The position numbers and the translations under genes are program-made. Shown here piece by piece: positions 1 through 9,323 of a DNA stretch of 64,000 bases. Every line of letters starts with the position of its first letter. Position 1 is the stretch's first letter. Origin of the DNA: Halobacteriales archaeon QH_8_64_26 (GTDB lineage Archaea; Halobacteriota; Halobacteria; Halobacteriales; Halococcaceae); the NCBI GenBank assembly GCA_003021725.1, contig PXRA01000045.1, forward strand, positions 21,704 through 85,703. The letters are read 5' to 3'. Below the pieces are notes generated by a model. It made no database searches, was not told where the DNA came from, and saw nothing but the letters and a program-made list of their open reading frames with translations.

Positions 1-2
1 AG

Positions 3-566
3 GGCTTCCAGAACGGCGGAGCGTACGTCAGCGAGACGGCCGCCGAGATCCGGATCGTCGGCGGCGTCTACCGGGATAACGACGTCGCGGGGATCCGCAT
101 CGGCGGGACCGGTCCCGAGAGCACCGTCGAGAGAGCACGCGTCGAAGCCGGTCTCGGAAACGCGACGGCCTCGGGAACGACCGACTCCGACGCGATGAAT
201 ACCTGTGCGATCCGCTTCGAGGGCGGCGGGTCGGGCAGCGAGGTACGGGGATGTGACCTCGTCCTTGACGCCGGAGCCGAGGACGAGGGCGCGGTCGTTG
301 CCGCCCACGACCACGGCGGGTTCGTCCTACGTGACACCCGGATCCGAGTTGCGGGCGGGAGTCCCGCGATACGGGGACTGACACCACACGGCGGTCCCTA
401 CTCGCCTCCACAAGGATCGATCGAGACGCGCCTCGAGCGTTGCTCGATCGCCGGTCCCGACCCGGAGGACGCCATCCGATTGACTGAGCGTCCAGCCCCT
501 CACGTAGAGGACCACTCGCTCGACGGCGTGGCCCCGGTCGGCATCACCCGTTCGATCGGTCAATGA
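3..566 (+). CDS. Partial CDS (5' end outside window): right-handed parallel beta-helix type surface/secreted protein
   Basis: Frame 3 is open from the first codons (GFQNGGAYVSETAAEIRIVGGVYRDNDVAGIRIGG...) into ORF 195..566; beta-helix-like periodic pattern (IRIVGGVYRDNDVAGIRI, FVLRDTRIRVAGGS, TRLERCSI). Confidence 0.6.
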   Translation, partial: GFQNGGAYVSETAAEIRIVGGVYRDNDVAGIRIGGTGPESTVERARVEAGLGNATASGTTDSDAMNTCAIRFEGGGSGSEVRGCDLVLDAGAEDEGAVVAAHDHGGFVLRDTRIRVAGGSPAIRGLTPHGGPYSPPQGSIETRLERCSIAGPDPEDAIRLTERPAPHVEDHSLDGVAPVGITRSIGQ

Positions 567-677
567 GTGCCCCTCGGTCGCTTCCTTCTTGAATCGCTTT
601 TACATGGTGCGACTGCTTCAGCAGAGGAACTAAGCTACAGAACCATTAAATGATTCCAATACAATCTAAATATAACG

Positions 678-2384
678 ATGCCTTCTCAGGGCGATCGATC
701 GGAACCGACCTCGCCCCGAACCGTAGTGCTCGGGTTCGACGCGCTCGTCCTCGAGTATCTCGACGCGTTCGACCTGCCCAACTTCGAGGCGTTGCGTGAG
801 CGCGGCAGCGAGGCACCGCTGCGCTCGACTCATCCTCCCTGGACCGCCAGTGCCTGGCCCTCGATGTTCACGGGAACGGACCCGAGTCATCACGGCGTGT
901 ACGATTTCTTTCACTACGGAACTGATTACCCCGACGACGCTGCCCTGGTAACCCGGGAGAACGTCGGCGCGCCGGCGCTCTGGAACTACTGTTCGGCCCA
1001 AGGGCTGCCCTCGATCGTCCTCAATATGCCCGTTACCTACCCGACCGACCGGATCGACGGTGTCTCGCTCCCGGGCTATCTCGCCCCGGAGCAAGCGCCG
1101 GGCCATCCCGAGGGGATCCGCGAGGAACTGGCGGCGGCATTAGGGGAGGAATACCGCATCTATTCGCGTGCGGAGACCTCCGAGGACAAGCGAGCGAAGC
1201 TGGAGGGCTACCTCGAACTGATCGACGTTCGCCGCCGTGTGGCTGCCCATCTGCTCTCGACCCGGGAGTGGCGCCTCGCGGCCCTCCAGATCCAAAAGAC
1301 CGACGCGGTCTTTCATAACTTCGGCGAGCGCGAGGCCCACCGCCGGATCTACGCGGCCGCCGACGCCTTTCTCGGCACCGTACTGGAGACCGTCCCCGAG
1401 GACACGAACGTGATCGTCTGTTCCGATCACGGCATCGGGCCGATGGAGGGCTACCGGATCTACGTCAACGACGTCCTGCGGGATCGCGGGCTCGTCGAAG
1501 CGACGACGGAGGGAGAACCGACGAGCTTCGGCGCGGCGAAACACCGCTTGCTGGAGGACTCCGGTGGCGACGGCGACGACACCGCGGACGCCGATGCCGG
1601 GAGCGACTCGGAATCGGGATCGGAGTCGGGACTGAGCGTTTCGCCCGCCGCGCTTGCCGTCTCGACGGCGGCGTCGGTCCTCGACCGTGCCGGTGTAGGG
1701 CCCGCGGACGTCTACAGCGGTGCCCAGCGCCTCGGGCTCGACGGTGTGCTTCAGGCGATCGTGCCCGAAGAGGCAAAGGGCGGGGCCACCGAACACGTCG
1801 ACTGGTCCGCCTCGAAGGTCTACTGTCGGGCACGCAACGAACTCGGGGTCCGGGTCAACCTCGCGGGCCGCGAACCCCAGGGTATCGTCCCCCGAAGCGA
1901 GTACGAGGCGGTGCGCTCCGAGGTGATCGCCGCGCTCGAAGCGCTACGGACGCCCGACGGCCGGCCGGCCTTCGAGTGGGTATCTCGGCGCGAGGAGGTC
2001 TACGATGGCCCCTACATCGAGGACGCCTGTGACGTCCTCTTCGTGCCTACGGACATGGACCACACCGTCGAGACACAGCTCGTCGGCCGGCAGTTCGTCG
2101 GTGCCGGGGGCTATGATCACAAGCCCTATGGAGTCTTTCTCGCCAGCGGCCCGGCCTTCGAACCGGTTGACCCCCAACCCCTTTCGCTCACCGACGTCGC
2201 CCCGATCGTCATGGCGTCGCTCGACCAGCCGGTACCGGCGCGGATGACCGGCGCGATACCCGATGGCTTGCTGGGAACTCCGACTGTAGTCGAGCCCTAC
2301 GACGATCTCACGATCGACACCGGCGAGGACGGCACTACCGACGACCGGATCGAAGACCGCCTCTCGGATCTGGGGTATCTGTAA
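678..2384 (+). CDS. Alkaline phosphatase superfamily protein (type I phosphodiesterase/nucleotide pyrophosphatase-like)
   Basis: VVLGFDAL...STHPPWTASAWPSMFTGTDPSHHGVYDFF, VIVCSDHGIGP, GGYDHKPYGVFLASGP; C-terminus EDRLSDLGYL. Confidence 0.85.
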   Translation: MPSQGDRSEPTSPRTVVLGFDALVLEYLDAFDLPNFEALRERGSEAPLRSTHPPWTASAWPSMFTGTDPSHHGVYDFFHYGTDYPDDAALVTRENVGAPALWNYCSAQGLPSIVLNMPVTYPTDRIDGVSLPGYLAPEQAPGHPEGIREELAAALGEEYRIYSRAETSEDKRAKLEGYLELIDVRRRVAAHLLSTREWRLAALQIQKTDAVFHNFGEREAHRRIYAAADAFLGTVLETVPEDTNVIVCSDHGIGPMEGYRIYVNDVLRDRGLVEATTEGEPTSFGAAKHRLLEDSGGDGDDTADADAGSDSESGSESGLSVSPAALAVSTAASVLDRAGVGPADVYSGAQRLGLDGVLQAIVPEEAKGGATEHVDWSASKVYCRARNELGVRVNLAGREPQGIVPRSEYEAVRSEVIAALEALRTPDGRPAFEWVSRREEVYDGPYIEDACDVLFVPTDMDHTVETQLVGRQFVGAGGYDHKPYGVFLASGPAFEPVDPQPLSLTDVAPIVMASLDQPVPARMTGAIPDGLLGTPTVVEPYDDLTIDTGEDGTTDDRIEDRLSDLGYL

Positions 2385-2833
2385 TCCACTTTCGTCCAGC
2401 TTTCGGATGACTGCCTGACTCGCGCTCGCTTCCCTCGATACGTCACACGCCAGGCTCGATGTGGCCCTCGGAGACCGGCTCTCCCATCCGCGCGAGAGGA
2501 CATCCTGGCGTTTACAACGCTGCCGACCTAACGCGGCGCTATGTTCCCTCGTGCAGTCGTCGACTGCCCTTGTGCCCCTCCGACCGTTCATCTATCGGTA
2601 GTAGGGTCCGCTTGGACCGGAGAACGGCCTCCATAACAATGCCATGAGACCGCAGTACGGCGACTACGGGAACGGTATTCCGCCGCCATGATCACACATA
2701 TGACGATTCGAGCGACCCGAACGACCGAGGGCGTCGATCGGTCCTTGCCGAGAACGCGCCTACGGCGCGCCCCGTCCCGGCACTCGCCGAGCGGCCGTCG
2801 CTCGCCCCGGGGTTCGAGAACAGGGAGGTACCC

Positions 2834-3415
2834 GTGACCGACGCCGATCTCGGCCGAGGGGCCGACATCGACGAAGGAGCGACCATCGGCTACCCCTACA
2901 GCGAGGACGCCGGGCCGGCGGTGATCGGTGCGAACGCACGGATCCGTGCGGGCACCATCGTCTACGGCGACACCAAGATCGGCGCGGACTTCGTGACCGG
3001 TCACGACGGGCTCGTCCGCGAGCACACCACGATCGGCGAGGCGGTCGCCGTGGGGACGAAGACCGTAATCGACGGCCGAAGCGAGATCGGCTCGAACGTG
3101 AGCTTCCAGACCGGGGCCTACGTACCGACGCACACGACGATCGGAAGCCACGTCTTCATCGGTCCTCGGGCAGTGCTCACGAACGATATGCACCCGGTTC
3201 GCGTCGAGTACGACCCCGCCGGCCCGGTACTCGACGATCACGTCACGATCGGGGCCAACGCCACCGTGCTACCGGGAATCACCGTCGGCGAGGGATCGTT
3301 CGTCGCCGCCGGGGCGGTCGTCACCGACGACGTCCCACCCGAGACCCTCGCTATCGGCGCGCCCGCCACCCACCGACCGTTGCCGGAGGAACTCCGGGGA
3401 GGGAACGACCTGTGA
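2834..3415 (+). CDS. Hexapeptide-repeat acyltransferase (WbpD-like UDP-sugar N-acetyltransferase), GTG start
   Basis: Left-handed beta-helix hexapeptides (IGANARIRAGTIVYGDTKIGADF, VTIGANATVLPGITVGEGSFVAAGAVVTDDVPPETLAIGAPA); overlaps the aminotransferase start. Confidence 0.8.
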   Translation: MTDADLGRGADIDEGATIGYPYSEDAGPAVIGANARIRAGTIVYGDTKIGADFVTGHDGLVREHTTIGEAVAVGTKTVIDGRSEIGSNVSFQTGAYVPTHTTIGSHVFIGPRAVLTNDMHPVRVEYDPAGPVLDDHVTIGANATVLPGITVGEGSFVAAGAVVTDDVPPETLAIGAPATHRPLPEELRGGNDL

Positions 3416-4512
3416 TCCCGATCGCGAACCCGGAGTTCGGCGACCGGGAGCAAGCAGCGATCGCCGACGTGCTCGATAGCGGTCGCGTGGCCGATGGTCC
3501 GGTCGTCAGGGAGTTCGAAGCCGAGTTCGCCGAGTTCTGTGGCGCTTCACACGGGGTGGCGACGACCAACGGGACCACGGCGCTGCATACCGCCTTCGAG
3601 GCCCTCGATATCGGCGAGGACGACGTCGTCGTTACTTCCCCGCTCTCGTTTATCGCGAGCGCGAACGCCGTCCGCTTCGCCGGGGCGACCCCGGTCTTCG
3701 CCGACGTTGACCTCTCGACCTACAATCTCGACCCTCACTCGACCGAGAAGCTGATCCAGGAGCACGACGCGGATGCGATCCTCGCGGTGCATCTCTTCGG
3801 GCTCCCCGCGGATATGGACGAGTTCCGCGAGATCGCTGACGCACACGACTGTGCGCTGATCGAGGACGCTGCCCAGGCTCACGGCGCGGCCGTCGGGGGT
3901 TCGCGGGCCGGAACGCTCGGTGATGCCGCCTGCTTTTCGTTTTACCCGACGAAGAACATGACGACCGGCGAGGGTGGGATGATCACGACCGACAGGGAAG
4001 ACGTCGCGAAGCGCGCGGCGAGTTTCGTCAATCACGGTCGCGTCGAGGACCAGCCGGCGTACGAACACATTCGAGTTGGTCAGAACTACCGGATGACGAG
4101 TGTGCTCGGGGCGATCGGCCGCGTCCAACTCGACCGTCTCCCGGCGTACAACGAGCGCCGGAGAGCGAACGCCGCCCGCCTTACCGAGGGTCTCGCTCCC
4201 AACGAGGGTATCACGACGCCCGTCGAACCGCCCGACCGCCATCACGTCTACCACCAGTATACGATCCGCTGTGGGGACCGCGACGCGCTCGCCGAGCACC
4301 TGGAGGCGGAGGGCGTTGGAAGCGCCGTCTACTATCCGAAGCCGATCCACCACCAACCGCCCTACGAGGAAAGCGTGGCGACGGCCCCGGCCGCCGAGTA
4401 CGCCGCCGGGAGCGTGCTCTCCCTCCCGGTTCACCCCGGAGTGAGCGAGGCGGACGTCGAGAGAGTGATCGACGCGGTCGATAGTTTCTACACCACTGAC
4501 GGGGGGCGGTGA
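3412..4512 (+). CDS. DegT/DnrJ/EryC1/StrS family sugar aminotransferase (WbpE-like)
   Basis: GVATTNGTTALHTAFEALDIGEDDVVVTSPLSFIASANAV, IEDAAQAHGA, FSFYPTKNMTTGEGGMITT (PLP lysine region), NYRMTSVLGAIG. Confidence 0.92.
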   Translation: MIPIANPEFGDREQAAIADVLDSGRVADGPVVREFEAEFAEFCGASHGVATTNGTTALHTAFEALDIGEDDVVVTSPLSFIASANAVRFAGATPVFADVDLSTYNLDPHSTEKLIQEHDADAILAVHLFGLPADMDEFREIADAHDCALIEDAAQAHGAAVGGSRAGTLGDAACFSFYPTKNMTTGEGGMITTDREDVAKRAASFVNHGRVEDQPAYEHIRVGQNYRMTSVLGAIGRVQLDRLPAYNERRRANAARLTEGLAPNEGITTPVEPPDRHHVYHQYTIRCGDRDALAEHLEAEGVGSAVYYPKPIHHQPPYEESVATAPAAEYAAGSVLSLPVHPGVSEADVERVIDAVDSFYTTDGGR

Positions 4513-4513
4513 C

Positions 4514-5509
4514 GTGGCAATAGCGGACTCACTCAGGGCCGGCGTGATCGGCGTCGGCAGCATGGGCCAACACCACGCGCGGGTCTACGAGGAACTACCC
4601 GACGCCGAGTTGGTCGGCGTGGCCGACGCCGACGCCGACCGCGCAAACGAGGTCGCCGCCCGCCAGGGCGTCGAGGCCTACCCGCGTGACGCTCTCCTCG
4701 GAGCCGTCGATCTCGCCTCGATCGCGGTCCCGACCGAATACCACTACGAACTCGCCCGCGCGTGTATCGAGCGCGGGGTCGACGTCCTCGTCGAGGAGCC
4801 CTTCGTCGCCGACCCCGAGCAGGGACGGACGTTGCTCGAACTCGCGGACGAACGCGACGCCCTGATCGGGGTCGGCCACGTCGAACGATACAACCCTGCC
4901 GTCGCGGCCGCTCGCGAGGTACTCGCCGACGCCGAGATCGTCGCCGCCGACGCCAGGCGGCTGGGGCCGCCCCTCGACCGCGATATCGCCGACAGCGCGG
5001 TACTCGATCTGATGATCCACGACATCGACGTGATCCTCTCGCTCGTCGGCAAGGAGATCGAGACGGTGAACGCACTCGGCACGCGTGAGAACCGATACAT
5101 CGACGCCCAGATGGGATTCGCCGATAGCACGGTCGCGAGCCTCACTGCGAGCCGTGTGACCCAGAAGAAAGTACGCGAGCTTTCGATCACCGCAGCCGAC
5201 TGCTGGATCACGGTCGATTACCTCGATCAGTCGGTCGAAGTGCATCGCGGCTCCTCGCCGGAGTACATCGAGCGGGACGGTGAGGTGCGCTACCGCCACG
5301 AGGGGATCGTCGAGCGCCCGCTGGTCGAAAGCGGCGAACCCTTAGGGCGCGAACTCGCCGCCTTCCTGCGCGCGGTTCGCGAGCGGCGGCCGCCGGACGT
5401 TTCCGCCGCGGACGGCCTAGCCGCCCTGCAGGTCGCCGAACGGATCGAGGAACTGGCTTCACGATCGCGGGACCGACCCAACACCCAACCGACTTCGATA
5501 CACCGATGA
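4514..5509 (+). CDS. Gfo/Idh/MocA family oxidoreductase (WbpB-like)
   Basis: AGVIGVGSMGQHHARVYEELPDAELVGVADAD Rossmann start; dinucleotide-binding and central catalytic regions (VEEPFVADPEQG, DLMIHDIDVILSLVG). Confidence 0.88.
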   Translation: MAIADSLRAGVIGVGSMGQHHARVYEELPDAELVGVADADADRANEVAARQGVEAYPRDALLGAVDLASIAVPTEYHYELARACIERGVDVLVEEPFVADPEQGRTLLELADERDALIGVGHVERYNPAVAAAREVLADAEIVAADARRLGPPLDRDIADSAVLDLMIHDIDVILSLVGKEIETVNALGTRENRYIDAQMGFADSTVASLTASRVTQKKVRELSITAADCWITVDYLDQSVEVHRGSSPEYIERDGEVRYRHEGIVERPLVESGEPLGRELAAFLRAVRERRPPDVSAADGLAALQVAERIEELASRSRDRPNTQPTSIHR

Positions 5510-6894
5510 ACGCGGACGAACGCGACCCCCGAACCGAGACGGTATCGCTATACGATAGCTCCCGCCCGCCCGACGAGCAGCGCCGAGCGTTCACCGAGGG
5601 TCGGATCCCCGTCGCGGTCTACGGTCTCGGGAAGATGGGACTGCCCCTGGCGACGGTCTACGCCGAGACCACGACCAACACGATCGGCGTCGACCTCTCC
5701 CCGGAGGTCGTCGCGGCGGTCGAGCGCGGCGAGACCCACGCCGTGCGCGAACCCGGGCTCGATACGCTGCTCGCCGAGACGATCGAATCGGGGGCGCTCT
5801 CGGCGTGCGCCGACGGTCCCGGGGCGGCCGCCGAGGCCCGTGTCCACGTGATCATCGTTCCGACGCCGATCGACGACGACAGCACGCCCGATCTCTCGGC
5901 GCTCGAGGCCGTCTGTGAGGATATCGCGAGCGGCCTCGCGCCCGGCGATCTGGTGCTCGTCGAATGTACGGTCCCGCCGAAGACCTGTCGGGAGGTCGTC
6001 CGCCCGCTTCTCGCCGAGAAGAGTGGGCTCGAACCTGAGGAATTCGGCCTCGCGTTCTGTCCGGAACGGACCTCCAGTGGCCGGGCGATCGAGGACATCC
6101 GGGGCGCGTACCCGAAGGTAGTGGGCGGGGTCGATCCCGAAAGCACCCGGGCGGCGGCGCTCGTCTACGAGGCGATTAACGATCGTGGGGTGCTCACTGT
6201 CACCGACGCGACGACCGCCGAAGCGGTAAAAGTCTTCGAAGGGGTTTATCGCGACGTCAACATCGCGCTTGCGAACGAACTCGCCCGCTTTACCGACGAG
6301 TTGGACATAGACGTCACCGAGGCGATCGAGGTCGCGAACACCTTGCCCGTCTGTGATATTCATACGCCCGGCATCGGCGTCGGGGGCCACTGCATTCCCT
6401 ACTATCCCTACTTCCTGATCCGGGGCTTCGAGGCCGACGCGCCCCTTCTGGGTACGGCCCGGGCGGTCAACGACTCGATGCCCGCCTTCGCCGTCTCGAA
6501 ACTCGGCGAGGAGTTCGCCGCCGAGGGCAGGGAGTTAGCGGGCGAGACGGTTCTCGTGCTCGGGCTCACCTACCGGCCGGCGGTCGAGGAGACCACCGCG
6601 ACCCCCGCCGGCCCGCTGGTCGACGGGCTCCGCGAAGCGGGTGCCGAGGTGCTCGCGACCGATCCGATCCTCCCGCCCGAGGCGATCGAAGAGTTCGGTG
6701 CCGAAGCGATTTCCTTGGAGAGCGCCACCGATCGAGAAGTCGACGCCGCCGTACTCGTCACCGCCCACGAGGAATTCGAGGGGATCGACTGGGCGGGCTT
6801 CGATCCGCTGATCGTGATCGACGGTCGGAACGCACTGGAACTCGGAGGAACGAACCACCGGGTCTATACCATCGGCAGCGGACATACCGAATAG
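5506..6894 (+). CDS. Nucleotide sugar dehydrogenase (UDP-GlcNAc/UDP-ManNAc 6-dehydrogenase family; WbpA/WecC-like)
   Basis: VAVYGLGKMGLPLATVYAETTTNTIGVDLSPEVV, VECTVPPKT, GVGGHCIPYYPYFLI catalytic Cys motif, LGLTYRPAVEETTATPA. Confidence 0.92.
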   Translation: MNADERDPRTETVSLYDSSRPPDEQRRAFTEGRIPVAVYGLGKMGLPLATVYAETTTNTIGVDLSPEVVAAVERGETHAVREPGLDTLLAETIESGALSACADGPGAAAEARVHVIIVPTPIDDDSTPDLSALEAVCEDIASGLAPGDLVLVECTVPPKTCREVVRPLLAEKSGLEPEEFGLAFCPERTSSGRAIEDIRGAYPKVVGGVDPESTRAAALVYEAINDRGVLTVTDATTAEAVKVFEGVYRDVNIALANELARFTDELDIDVTEAIEVANTLPVCDIHTPGIGVGGHCIPYYPYFLIRGFEADAPLLGTARAVNDSMPAFAVSKLGEEFAAEGRELAGETVLVLGLTYRPAVEETTATPAGPLVDGLREAGAEVLATDPILPPEAIEEFGAEAISLESATDREVDAAVLVTAHEEFEGIDWAGFDPLIVIDGRNALELGGTNHRVYTIGSGHTE

Positions 6895-8181
6895 ATGTAC
6901 GAGGGGAAGACGATCGGCGTCGTCGTGCCCGCTTACAACGAGGCGGGACTGGTCGGCGGCGTGATCGAGACGATGCCCGCCTTCGTCGATCGGGTGTACG
7001 TCGTCGACGATAGCTCGACCGACGATACCTGGGCGGAAGTGACCCACTATGCCGCGGCGGCCAACGAACGCCGGAACGCGGAGAGCCCGCTCGCCGACGG
7101 CGGTACGTCGGGGTTCGTCGTCCCGATCCGCCACGAGGAAAATCGCGGCCCCGGCGGCGCGCGCAAGACCGGCTACGCCCGCGCGCTCGCCGACGAGATA
7201 GACGTAGTAGCGACGATGGACGCCGACGGACAGATGGACCCCGCCTACCTCGATCGGATCGTCGCCCCGGTTGTGTCCGGCCGGGTGGCCTACGCGAAGG
7301 GTACGCGGCTCAAAAGCCGGAAGTTCTGGCGCGAGATGCCGCCCTTCCGTCTGTTCGGGAACTTACTCCTCACCTTTCTGACGAAAGTCGCCAGTGGCTA
7401 CTGGGGAATGACCGACCCACAGAACGGCTACACCGCGATCTCCAAGGATGCGCTCGCGACCATCGGGATCGAGACGCTCTATGACGACTACGGGTACTTG
7501 AACGACGTGCTTACCTCGCTCAACGTCGATTCGCGGCGGATCGCGGACGTCTCCCACCCGGCTCGCTACGGCACCGAACACAGCGGCATCCAGTACTCGA
7601 CGTTCGTTCCCTCGCTTTCGAGGGTGTTGTTCCGGAACTTCTGTCGGCGATTACAGCGTCGTTACCTCCTGCTCGATTTCCATCCGCTCGCCTTTCTCTA
7701 TGGCCTCGGAGCGCTCGGCCTCGCAGGGAGCGCGCTCTCGGCGGGCGCTGCGGTGTACGCGGCGCTGTCCTCGGAGTCGCCCTCAGTGCTCTCTCCGCCT
7801 GCTTCGAGCACACGACGATCGGCGGTCGACGGGGGCTCGGTCGCCGATGTCGACGCTGGTCCCTCCCTCGATTCCGGCTCCAGTCCCGACTCCGGCCCCG
7901 AGTCCATGTCGAGTCCCGGGTCGGCGGCCGGGACCGGGAACTCGAAAACCCGATCGACGACCGCCCGCTGTCTCGCTACGCTCGAAGCGTTCCTGTTCGG
8001 GGCCTGTGTCCTCGCGCTCGCGATCGCCTTCGACGTTCGCGCGAACGAGGACCTCGTAGTGCGAATCGAGGACGCGGTGGCCGGCGGTCGATCGTCCGAT
8101 CTCCGGCCTGACCGTCCGGGCGACCGTACCGACGAGAACAGGGACGGAACCGACGGGACGACGGGGGCCGGTGATCGATGA
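6895..8181 (+). CDS. Glycosyltransferase family 2 with C-terminal TM pair and an intervening low-complexity insertion
   Basis: IGVVVPAYNEAGLVGGVIETMPAFVDRVYVVDDSSTDDTW; TM helices near 7690-7770 and 7975-8035 separated by a Ser/Pro/Asp/Gly-rich stretch. Confidence 0.88.
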   Translation: MYEGKTIGVVVPAYNEAGLVGGVIETMPAFVDRVYVVDDSSTDDTWAEVTHYAAAANERRNAESPLADGGTSGFVVPIRHEENRGPGGARKTGYARALADEIDVVATMDADGQMDPAYLDRIVAPVVSGRVAYAKGTRLKSRKFWREMPPFRLFGNLLLTFLTKVASGYWGMTDPQNGYTAISKDALATIGIETLYDDYGYLNDVLTSLNVDSRRIADVSHPARYGTEHSGIQYSTFVPSLSRVLFRNFCRRLQRRYLLLDFHPLAFLYGLGALGLAGSALSAGAAVYAALSSESPSVLSPPASSTRRSAVDGGSVADVDAGPSLDSGSSPDSGPESMSSPGSAAGTGNSKTRSTTARCLATLEAFLFGACVLALAIAFDVRANEDLVVRIEDAVAGGRSSDLRPDRPGDRTDENRDGTDGTTGAGDR

Positions 8182-9323
8182 AGGTACTCTCGATCGTCGG
8201 CGCTCGGCCGCAGTTCATCAAGGCCTTCCCGCTCTCGGCGGCGCTCCGGGGGGATCACGAGGAGGTCCTCGTTCACACCGGCCAGCACTACGATACCGGG
8301 CTCTCGGAGGTCTTCTTCGAGGAACTCGCGATCCCCGAACCGGACCACCACCTCGGGGTCGGGTCGGATACGCATGGCCGTCAGACCGGTCGGATGATGA
8401 TCGAGCTCGAAGCGCTCTGCGAGCGGGAGAGTCCCGACGCGGTGCTGGTCTACGGCGATACCAACTCGACGCTCGCGGGCGCGATAGTCGCGGCCAAGGG
8501 CGACCCCCTTCTCTGTCACGTCGAAGCCGGCCTCCGGAGTTACAATCGTGCGATGCCCGAGGAGATCAATCGCGTGCTTACCGATCACGTCTCCGACGTG
8601 CTCTGTGTCCCCACCGAGCGCGCGCGCTCGAACCTCGCGAGCGAGGGGATCGCCGAGGGCGTTTCGGTGACCGGCGACGTGATGTACGACGCCATCCGGT
8701 GGGCCCGCGAGCGCGCGGCCGACACCGCCGAGATCCTCGCGGAACTCGGTGTAAGCGAGGGCGAATACGTGCTCGCAACGGTCCACCGGGCGGGCAACAC
8801 CGACGATCGGGGCAGGTTGGAAGCGATCCTCCGAACGCTTTCGGGGCTTTCGAAACCGGTCGTCCTCCCGGCCCACCCGCGGACGGTAGCGCGGATCGAG
8901 GACTTCGGGATCGAGGACGCCACTGCCGGCATCAGGCTGATCGAGCCCGTGGGGTATCTCGATTTCGTCCGGCTGCTCGACGGTGCCGACCGGGTCGCGA
9001 CCGATTCGGGGGGCGTGCAAAAAGAGGCCTTCTTCCTCGATACGCCCTGTGTCACCCTGCGTGAAGAAACCGAGTGGGTCGAGACCGTCGAGGCCGGCTG
9101 GAACAGCTTAGTGGGTACGGACCCCGAGGCGATCCGAGCGGCCCTGATCGGCGACCGTGACCGGCCCCCCAAACCGAGCCTGTACGGCGATGGCACCGCC
9201 GCCGAAGCGATCGTCGCCGCACTCGCCGAAGCCGTGGGCGGGTCGGGAACCGAAACCGGAGCTGAATCCGGGGCTGGATCCGAAATCGAACCCGAATCCG
9301 GGACCGCGGGCGAGGAGCGATGA
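8178..9323 (+). CDS. wecB: Non-hydrolysing UDP-N-acetylglucosamine 2-epimerase family (WecB/WbpI-like)
   Basis: MKVLSIVGARPQFIKAFPLSAALRG, VHTGQHYDTGLSEVFFEEL, VYGDTNSTLAGAIVAAK, HVEAGLRSYNRAMPEEINRVLTDHVSD, ATVHRAGNTDD, TDSGGVQKEAFFLDTPCVTLREETEWVETVEAGWN. Confidence 0.93.
   Translation: MKVLSIVGARPQFIKAFPLSAALRGDHEEVLVHTGQHYDTGLSEVFFEELAIPEPDHHLGVGSDTHGRQTGRMMIELEALCERESPDAVLVYGDTNSTLAGAIVAAKGDPLLCHVEAGLRSYNRAMPEEINRVLTDHVSDVLCVPTERARSNLASEGIAEGVSVTGDVMYDAIRWARERAADTAEILAELGVSEGEYVLATVHRAGNTDDRGRLEAILRTLSGLSKPVVLPAHPRTVARIEDFGIEDATAGIRLIEPVGYLDFVRLLDGADRVATDSGGVQKEAFFLDTPCVTLREETEWVETVEAGWNSLVGTDPEAIRAALIGDRDRPPKPSLYGDGTAAEAIVAALAEAVGGSGTETGAESGAGSEIEPESGTAGEER

Noticed and set aside
7698-9020. 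440-aa minus-strand ORF
   Set aside because: Antisense to GT2 and the epimerase; no recognisable domain, low-complexity Arg/Gly/Asp pattern of a ghost frame.
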